From Acanthosepion lycidas (taxonomy: Eukaryota > Mollusca > Cephalopoda > Sepiida > Sepiidae): DNA of 64,000 nucleotides. This document shows positions 54,853 to 64,000 of the stretch, one piece after another. The translations under genes and the position numbers were made by a program. How positions within the stretch are numbered: position 1 is the stretch's first letter; every line of letters starts with the position of its first letter. The stretch is taken from NCBI GenBank assembly GCA_963932145.1, contig OZ010578.1, positions 39,734,101-39,798,100 on the forward strand. The letters are read 5' to 3'. Below the pieces are notes generated by a model. That model saw only the letters and a list, made by a program, of their open reading frames with translations, made no database searches and was not told the origin of the DNA.

Positions 54853-56537
54853 ACTTAGCTTCAATTTGTATAGAACATCCGAAACAGGCGACCGCATCTT
54901 ATATGAGAAATTATTAGTAAAGTCTTAATCCATTTAATAATGTTACGTTATTTAATAATCTTGGTTTCAATTTGTATAGAACATCCGAAACAGGCGAACG
55001 CATCTTATATTAGGAATTCTTAGTAAAGTCTTAATCCATTTAATAATCTTACGTTATTTAATAATCTTAGCTTCAATTTGTATAGATCATCCAAAACAGG
55101 CGACCACATGTTATATGAGAAATTATTAGTAAAGTCTTAATCCATTTAATAATGATACGTTATTTAATAATCTTAGCTTCAATTTGTATAGAACATCCGA
55201 AACAGGCGACCGCATGTTATATGAGAAATTATTAGTAAAGTCTTAATCCAGTTAATAATGTTACGTTATTTAATAATCTTAGCTTCAATTTGTATAGAAC
55301 ATCCGAAACAGGCGACCGCATCTTATATGAGAAATTATTAGTAAAGTCTTAATCCATTTAATAATGTTACGTTATTTAATAATCTTAGCTTCAATTTGTA
55401 TAGAACATCCGAAACAGGCGACCGCAACTTCTATGAGAAATTATTTGTAAAGTCTTAATCCATTTAATAATGTTAAGTTATTTAATAATCTTAGCTTCAA
55501 TTTGTATAGAACATCCGAAACAGGCGACCGCAACTTCTATGAGAAATTATTTGTAGAGTCTTAATCCATTTAATAATGTTACGTTATTTAATAATCTTAG
55601 CTTCAATTTGTATAGAACATCCGAAACAGGCGACCGCAACTTCTATGAGAAATTATTTGTAGAGTCTTAATCCATTTAATAATGTTAAGTTATTTAATAA
55701 TCTTAGCTTCAATTTGTATAGAACATCCGAAACAGGCGACCGCAACTTCTATGAGAAATTATTTGTAGAGTCTTAATCCATTTAATAATGTTAAGTTATT
55801 TAATAATCTTAGCTTCAATTTGTATAGAACATCCGAAACAGGCGACCGCAACTTCTATGAGAAATTATTTGTAAAGTCTTAATCCATTTAATAATGTTAC
55901 GTTATTTAATAATCTTAGCTTCAATTTGTATAGAACATCCGAAACAGGCGACCGCAACTTCTACGAGAAATTATTTGTAGAGTCTTAATCAATTTAATAA
56001 TGTTAAGTTATTTAATAATCTTAGCTTCAATTTGTATAGAACATCCGAAACAGGCGACCGCAACTTCTATGAGAAATTATTTGTAGAGTCTTAATCCATT
56101 TAATAATGTTACGTTATTTAATAATCTTAGCTTCAATTTGTATAGAACATCCGAAACAGGCGACCGCAACTTCTATGAGAAATTATTTGTAGAGTCTTAA
56201 TCCATTTAATAATGTTAAGTTATTTAATAATCTTAGCTTCAATTTGTATAGAACATCCGAAACAGGCGACCGCAACTTCTATGAGAAATTATTAGTAAAG
56301 TCTTAATCCATTTAATAATGTTAAGTTATTTAATAATCTTAGCTTGAATTTGTATAGAACATCCGAAACAGGCGACCGCAACTTCTATGAGAAATTATTA
56401 GTAAAGTCTTAATCCATTTAATAATGTTAAGTTATTTAATAATCTTAGCTTGAATTTGTATAGAACATCCGAAACAGGCGACCGCAACTTCTATGAGAAA
56501 TTATTTGTAGAGTCTTAATCCATTTAATAATGTTAAG

Positions 56538-56600
56538 TTATTAAATAACGTATCATTATTAAATGGATTAACCATTTAATAATGATACGTTATTTAATAA
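56538..56600. repeat. perfect hairpin junction inside the satellite, second copy
   Basis: Identical to the structure at 54790-54852 and exactly 1748 bp downstream, with matching flanking monomer variants (agcttgaatttg twice upstream; gcgaacgcatcttatattag and tagatcatccaaaac downstream). Confidence 0.97.
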
Positions 56601-59600
56601 ACTTAGCTTCAATTTGTATAGAACATCCGAAACAGGCGACCGCATCTTATATGAGAAATTATTAGTAAAGTCTTAATCCATTTAATAATGTTACGTTATT
56701 TAATAATCTTGGTTTCAATTTGTATAGAACATCCGAAACAGGCGAACGCATCTTATATTAGGAATTCTTAGTAAAGTCTTAATCCATTTAATAATCTTAC
56801 GTTATTTAATAATCTTAGCTTCAATTTGTATAGATCATCCAAAACAGGCGACCACATGTTATATGAGAAATTATTAGTAAAGTCTTAATCCATTTAATAA
56901 TGATACGTTATTTAATAATCTTAGCTTCAATTTGTATAGAACATCCGAAACAGGCGACCGCATGTTATATGAGAAATTATTAGTAAAGTCTTAATCCAGT
57001 TAATAATGTTACGTTATTTAATAATCTTAGCTTCAATTTGTATAGAACATCCGAAACAGGCGACCGCATCTTATATGAGAAATTATTAGTAAAGTCTTAA
57101 TCCATTTAATAATGTTACGTTATTTAATAATCTTAGCTTCAATTTGTATAGAACATCCGAAACAGGCGACCGCAACTTCTATGAGAAATTATTTGTAAAG
57201 TCTTAATCCATTTAATAATGTTAAGTTATTTAATAATCTTAGCTTCAATTTGTATAGAACATCCGAAACAGGCGACCGCAACTTCTATGAGAAATTATTT
57301 GTAGAGTCTTAATCCATTTAATAATGTTACGTTATTTAATAATCTTAGCTTCAATTTGTATAGAACATCCGAAACAGGCGACCGCAACTTCTATGAGAAA
57401 TTATTTGTAGAGTCTTAATCCATTTAATAATGTTAAGTTATTTAATAATCTTAGCTTCAATTTGTATAGAACATCCGAAACAGGCGACCGCAACTTCTAT
57501 GAGAAATTATTTGTAGAGTCTTAATCCATTTAATAATGTTAAGTTATTTAATAATCTTAGCTTCAATTTGTATAGAACATCCGAAACAGGCGACCGCAAC
57601 TTCTATGAGAAATTATTTGTAAAGTCTTAATCCATTTAATAATGTTACGTTATTTAATAATCTTAGCTTCAATTTGTATAGAACATCCGAAACAGGCGAC
57701 CGCAACTTCTACGAGAAATTATTTGTAGAGTCTTAATCAATTTAATAATGTTAAGTTATTTAATAATCTTAGCTTCAATTTGTATAGAACATCCGAAACA
57801 GGCGACCGCAACTTCTATGAGAAATTACTTGTAGAGTCTTAATCCATTTAATAATGTTAAGTTATTTAATAATCTTAGCTTCAATTTGTATAGAACATCC
57901 GAAACAGGCGACCGCAACTTCTATGAGAAATTATTTGTAAAGTCTTAATCCATTTAATAATGTTACGTTATTTAATAATCTTAGCTTCAATTTGTATAGA
58001 ACATCCGAAACAGGCGACCGCAACTTATATAAGAAATTATTAGTAAAGTCTTAATCCATTTAATAATGATACGTTAATTAATAATCTTAGCTTCAATTTG
58101 TATAGAACATCCGAAATAGGCGACCGCATCTTATATGAGAAATTATTAGTAAAGTCGTAATCTATTTAATAATGTTACGTTATTTAATAAACTTAGCTTC
58201 AATTTGTATAGAACATCCAAAACAGGCGACCGCAACTTATATAAGAAATTATTAGTAAAGTCTTAATCCATTTAATAATGTTACGTTATTTAATAATCTT
58301 GGTTTCAATTTGTATAGAACATCCGAAACAGGCGAACGCATCTTATATTAGGAATTCTTAGTAAAGTCTTAATCCATTTAATAATCTTACGTTATTTAAT
58401 AAACTTAGCTTCAATTTGTATAGATCATCCAAAACAGGCGACCACATGTTATATGAGAAATTATTAGTAAAGTCTTAATCCATTTAATAATGATACGTTA
58501 TTTAATAAACTTAGCTTCAATTTGTATAGAACATCCGAAACAGGCGACCGCATCTTACATGAGAAATTATTAGTAAAGACTTAATCCATTTAATAATGTT
58601 ACGTTATTTAATAATCTTAGCTTCAATTTGTATAGAACATACGAAACAGGCGACCGCATCTTATATGAGAAATTATTAGTAAATTTGTAATCCTTTTAAT
58701 AATGTTAAGTTATTTAATAATCTTAGCTTCAATTTGTATAGAACATCCGAAACAGGCGACCGCAACTTCTATGAGAAATTATTTGTAAAGTCTTAATCCA
58801 TTTAATAATGTTAAGTTATTTAATAATCTTAGCTTCAATTTGTATAGAACATCCGAAACAGGCGACCGCAACTTCTATGAGAAATTATTTGTAGAGTCTT
58901 AATCCATTTAATAATGTTACGTTATTTAATAATCTTAGCTTCAATTTGTATAGAACATCCGAAACAGGCGACCGCATCTTATATGAGAAATTATTAGTAA
59001 AGTCTTAATCCATTTAATAATGATACGTTATTTAATAATCTTAGCTTCAATTTGTATAGAACATCCGAAACAGGCGACCGCATGTTATATGAGAAATTAT
59101 TAGTAAAGTCTTAATCCAGTTAATAATGTTACGTTATTTAATAATCTTAGCTTCAATTTGTATAGAACATACGAAACAGGCGACCGCATCTTATATGAGA
59201 AATTATTAGTAAAGTCTTAATCCATTTAATAATGTTACGTTATTTAATAATCTTAGCTTCAATTTGTATAGAACATCCGAAACAGGCGACCGCATCTTAT
59301 ATGAGAAATTATTAGTAAAGTCTTAATCCATTTAATAATGTTACGTTATTTAATAATCTTAGCTTCAATTTGTATAGAACATCCGAAACAGGCGACCGCA
59401 ACTTCTATGAGAAATTATTTGTAAAGTCTTAATCCATTTAATAATGTTAAGTTATTTAATAATCTTAGCTTCAATTTGTATAGAACATCCGAAACAGGCG
59501 ACCGCAACTTCTATGAGAAATTATTTGTAGAGTCTTAATCCATTTAATAATGTTAAGTTATTTAATAATCTTAGCTTCAATTTGTATAGAACATCCGAAA

Positions 59601-61328
59601 CAGGCGACCGCAACTTCTATGAGAAATTATTTGTAGAGTCTTAATCCATTTAATAATGTTAAGTTATTTAATAATCTTAGCTTCAATTTGTATAGAACAT
59701 CCGAAACAGGCGACCGCAACTTCTATGAGAAATTATTAGTAAAGTCTTAATCCATTTAATAATGTTACGTTATTTAATAATCTTAGCTTCAATTTGTATA
59801 GAACATCCGAAACAGGCGACCGCAACTTCTATGAGAAATTATTTGTAGAGTCTTAATCCATTTAATAATGTTAAGTTATTTAATAATCTTAGCTTCAATT
59901 TGTATAGAACATCCGAAACAGGCGACCGCAACTTCTATGAGAAATTATTTGTAGAGTCTTAATCCATTTAATAATGTTACGTTATTTAATAATCTTAGCT
60001 TCAATTTGTATAGAACATCCGAAACAGGCGACCGCATCTTATATGAGAAATTATTAGTAAAGTCTTAATCCATTTAATAATGTTACGTTATTTAATAATC
60101 TTAGCTTCAATTTGTATAGAACATCCGAAACAGGCGACCGCAACTTCTATGAGAAATTATTTGTAGAGTCTTAATCCATTTAATAATGTTAAGTTATTTA
60201 ATAATCTTAGCTTCAATTTGTATAGAACATCCGAAACAGGCGACCGCAACTTCTATGAGAAATTATTAGTAAAGTCTTAATCCATTTAATAATGTTAAGT
60301 TATTTAATAATCTTAGCTTCAATTTGTATAGAACATCCGAAACAGGCGACCGCAACTTCTATGAGAAATTATTTGTAAAGTCTTAATCCATTTAATAATG
60401 TTAAGTTATTTAATAATCTTAGCTTCAATTTGTATAGAACATCCGAAACAGGCGACCGCAACTTCTATGAGAAATTATTTGTAGAGTCTTAATCCATTTA
60501 ATAATGTTAAGTTATTTAATAATCTTAGCTTCAATTTGTATAGAACATCCGAAACAGGCGACCGCAACTTCTATGAGAAATTATTTGTAGAGTCTTAATC
60601 CATTTAATAATGTTAAGTTATTTAATAATCTTAGCTTCAATTTGTATAGAACATCCGAAACAGGCGACCGCAACTTCTATGAGAAATTATTTGTAAAGTC
60701 TTAATCCATTTAATAATGTTAAGTTATTTAATAATCTTAGCTTCAATTTGTATAGAACATCCGAAACAGGCGACCGCAACTTCTATGAGAAATTATTTGT
60801 AGAGTCTTAATCCATTTAATAATGTTAAGTTATTTAATAATCTTAGCTTCAATTTGTATAGAACATCCGAAACAGGCGACCGCAACTTCTATGAGAAATT
60901 ATTTGTAAAGTCTTAATCCATTTAATAATGTTAAGTTATTTAATAATCTTAGCTTCAATTTGTATAGAACATCCGAAACAGGCGACCGCAACTTCTATGA
61001 GAAATTATTTGTAGAGTCTTAATCCATTTAATAATGTTAAGTTATTTAATAATCTTAGCTTCAATTTGTATAGAACATCCGAAACAGGCGACCGCAACTT
61101 CTATGAGAAATTATTTGTAAAGTCTTAATCCATTTAATAATGTTAAGTTATTTAATAATCTTAGCTTCAATTTGTATAGAACATCCGAAACAGGCGACCG
61201 CAACTTCTATGAGAAATTATTTGTAGAGTCTTAATCCATTTAATAATGTTAAGTTATTTAATAATCTTAGCTTCAATTTGTATAGAACATCCGAAACAGG
61301 CGACCGCAACATCTATGAGAAATTATTT

Positions 61329-63242
61329 GTAAAGTCTTAAACCATTCAATAATGTTAAGTTATTTAATAATCTTAGCTTCAATTTGTATAGAACATCGGA
61401 AACAGGCGACCGCAACTTCTATGAGAAATTATTTGTAGAGTCTTAATCCATTTAATAATGTTAAGTTATTTAATAATCTTAGCTTCAATTTGTATAGAAC
61501 ATCCGAAACAGGCGACCGCATCTTATATGAGAAATTATTAGTAAAGTCTTAATCCATTTAATAATGTTACGTTATTTAATAATCTTAGCTTCAATTTGTA
61601 TAGAACATCCGAAACAGGCGACCGCATCTTATATGAGAAATTATTAGTAATGTCTTAATCCATTTAATAATGTTACGTTATTTAATAATCTTAGCTTCAA
61701 TTTGTATAGAACATCCGAAACAGGCGACCGCATCTTATATGAGAAATTATTAGTAAAGTCTTAATCCATTTAATAATGTTACGTTATTTAATAATCTTAG
61801 CTTCAATTTGTATAGAACATCCGAAACAGGCGACCGCATCTTATATGAGAAATTATTAGGAAAGTCTTAATCCATTTAATAATGTTACGTTATTTAATAA
61901 TCTTAGCTTCAATTTGTATAGAACATCCGAAACAGGCGACCGCAACTTCTATGAGAAATTATTTGTAGAGTCTTAATCCATTTAATAATGTTAAGTTATT
62001 TAATAATCTTAGCTTCAATTTGTATAGAACATCCGAAACAGGCGACCGCAACTTCTATGAGAAATTATTAGTAAAGTCTTAATCCATTTAATAATGTTAA
62101 GTTATTTAATAATCTTAGCTTCAATTTGTATAGAACATCCGAAACAGGCGACCGCAACTTCTATGAGAAATTATTTGTAAAGTCTTAATCCAGTTAATAA
62201 TGTTAAGTTATTTAATAATCTTAGCTTCAATTTGTATAGAACATCCGAAACAGGCGACCGCAACTTCTATGAGAAATTATTTGTAGAGTCTTAATCCATT
62301 TAATAATGTTAAGTTATTTAATAATCTTAGCTTCAATTTGTATAGAACATCCGAAACAGGCGACCGCAACTTCTATGAGAAATTATTTGTAGAGTCTTAA
62401 TCCATTTAATAATGTTAAGTTATTTAATAATCTTAGCTTCAATTTGTATAGAACATCCGAAACAGGCGACCGCAACTTCTATGAGAAATTATTTGTAAAG
62501 TCTTAATCCATTTAATAATGTTAAGTTATTTAATAATCTTAGCTTCAATTTGTATAGAACATCCGAAACAGGCGACCGCAACTTCTATGAGAAATTATTT
62601 GTAGAGTCTTAATCCATTTAATAATGTTAAGTTATTTAATAATCTTAGCTTCAATTTGTATAGAACATCCGAAACAGGCGACCGCAACTTCTATGAGAAA
62701 TTATTTGTAAAGTCTTAATCCATTTAATAATGTTAAGTTATTTAATAATCTTAGCTTCAATTTGTATAGAACATCCGAAACAGGCGACCGCAACTTCTAT
62801 GAGAAATTATTTGTAGAGTCTTAATCCATTTAATAATGTTAAGTTATTTAATAATCTTAGCTTCAATTTGTATAGAACATCCGAAACAGGCGACCGCAAC
62901 TTCTATGAGAAATTATTTGTAAAGTCTTAATCCATTTAATAATGTTAAGTTATTTAATAATCTTAGCTTCAATTTGTATAGAACATCCGAAACAGGCGAC
63001 CGCAACTTCTATGAGAAATTATTTGTAGAGTCTTAATCCATTTAATAATGTTAAGTTATTTAATAATCTTAGCTTCAATTTGTATAGAACATCCGAAACA
63101 GGCGACCGCAACTTCTATGAGAAATTATTTGTAAAGTCTTAAACCATTTAATAATGTTAAGTTATTTAATAATCTTAGCTTCAATTTGTATAGAACATCG
63201 GAAACAGGCGACCGCAACTTCTATGAGAAATTATTTGTAGAG
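61329..63242. repeat. 17-monomer higher-order repeat (1802 bp) marked by private variants
   Basis: Two rare variants in neighbouring monomers recur together: gtcttaaaccatt (61341 and 63143 for accatt) and gaacatcggaaac (catcgg at 61394 and 63196). Both pairs are 1802 bp apart, which is 17 x 106. Within most of this span gtaaag and gtagag monomers alternate, giving a 212-bp dimer. Confidence 0.9.
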
Positions 63243-64000
63243 TCTTAATCCATTTAATAATGTTAAGTTATTTAATAATCTTAGCTTCAATTTGTATAGA
63301 ACATCCGAAACAGGCGACCGCAACTTCTATGAGAAATTATTAGTAAAGTCTTAATCCATTTAATAATGTTAAGTTATTTAATAATCTTAGCTTCAATTTG
63401 TATAGAACTTCCGAAACAGGCGACCGCAACTTCTATGAGAAATTATTAGTAAAGTCTTAATCCATTTAATAATGTTAAGTTATTTAATAATCTTAGCTTC
63501 AATTTGTATAGAACATCCGAAACAGGCGACCGCAACTTCTATGAGAAATTATTTGTAGAGTCTTAATCCATTTAATAATGTTACGTTATTTAATAATCTT
63601 AGCTTCAATTTGTATAGAACATCCGAAACAGGTGACCGCATCTTATATGAGAAATTATTAGTAATGTCTTAATCCATTTAATAATGTTACGTTATTTAAT
63701 AATCTTAGCTTCAATTTGTATAGAACATCCGAAACAGGCGACCGCATCTTATATGAGAAATTATTAGTAAAGTCTTAATCCATTTAATAATGTTACGTTA
63801 TTTAATAATCTTAGCTTCAATTTGTATAGAACATCCGAAACAGGCGACCGCAACTTCTATGAGAAATTATTTGTAGAGTCTTAATCCATTTAATAATGTT
63901 AAGTTATTTAATAATCTTAGCTTCAATTTGTATAGAACATCCGAAACAGGCGACCGCCTCTTATATGAGAAATTATTAGTAAAGTCTTAATCCATTTAAT

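Larger units (their letters stand above)
50865..64000. repeat. 106-bp satellite array, about 120 monomers, open at window end
   Basis: The consensus monomer is 106 bp (agct words at 60951, 61057 and 61163). It contains tcttagcttcaatttgtata, gaacatccgaaacaggcgac, cgcaacttctatgagaaatt and taatccatttaataatgtta. Two main classes differ mid-unit: class A has gcatcttatatgag and attagtaaag, class B has gcaacttctatgag and atttgtagag or atttgtaaag. The left edge (50865-51300) is strongly diverged. The array is homogeneous further in. It has no open frames. Orientation is constant apart from two hairpin junctions. Higher-order units are described separately. Such arrays are typical of heterochromatin, but location cannot be told from this window. 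Confidence 0.98.

Noticed and set aside
50865-64000. A CRISPR array
   Set aside because: The periodicity is a full 106-bp tandem unit with no unique spacers. The surrounding DNA is animal repeat sequence with no cas-like genes.
50865-64000. CENP-B-box in the satellite monomer
   Set aside because: The only TTCG on the minus strand (tttcggatgttc) lacks the downstream CGGG of the box, so there is no basis for a centromere claim from motif.

Overview
This is a eukaryotic, non-coding, repeat-dominated window. I find no convincing host exon, rRNA or tRNA gene, CRISPR array or bacterial-style operon. Almost every long open frame is either microsatellite translation (runs of YIYI, LSIY, KERK) or a decayed transposable element. 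The mixture points to an animal, and most likely a mollusc of the coleoid cephalopod type such as an octopus. The clues are 5S-rRNA-headed SINEs with a metazoan-type 5S core, tRNA-derived SINEs, many 3' truncated non-LTR retrotransposons with the same C-terminal protein, and very abundant (TA)n, (TATC)n and (CA)n arrays. The taxonomic call is inference from remembered families; no database was searched.

Layout. From 1 to 6.7 kb there is a LINE split by minisatellites, two 5S-SINE loci and a 234-bp-core dispersed repeat. From 6.8 to 9.0 kb the DNA is purine-rich GAAA/GA satellite. From 9 to 13.4 kb there are LINE, SINE and MITE fragments and large TATC/TA arrays. From 13.4 to 16.5 kb there are fold-back palindromes and the best-preserved LINE 3' half (15193-16052). 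From 16.5 to 17.9 kb lies a minisatellite of about 25 bp. From 18 to 23.7 kb there are LINE fragments, two 5S-SINEs and an ATAAA-rich tandem repeat. From 24 to 33.5 kb there is a nested-insertion locus (26.9-28.4 kb) and more SINEs. From 33.8 to 37.5 kb the DNA is pyrimidine-rich. From 37.5 to 46 kb there are further LINE copies, a LINE of a different family interrupted by a palindromic mariner MITE (40.8-42 kb), and the 5' end of a mariner-like transposon (44.5 kb). From 46 to 50.5 kb there is a 361-bp direct duplication, a hAT-type element and a SINE. From about 50.87 kb to the window end there is one uninterrupted satellite array with a 106-bp monomer.

How the parts relate. The features record layered insertions. 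A palindromic MITE sits in a LINE frame, another in a tRNA-SINE and another in a TATC array. A ~303-bp element and the 234-bp-core repeat both interrupt one LINE copy. In two cases removing the insert and one target-site copy restores the LINE frame, which fixes element boundaries from this sequence alone.

The most notable structure is the satellite. It has a decayed left edge, two main monomer classes, alternating monomers that make 212-bp dimers, a 1748-bp higher-order duplication carrying a perfect 29-bp-arm hairpin, and a 1802-bp (17 x 106) repeat of private variants. I see no new gene-based system. The best leads are the satellite architecture and the 5S-derived SINE family, which includes an apparent 5S-linker-5S arrangement.
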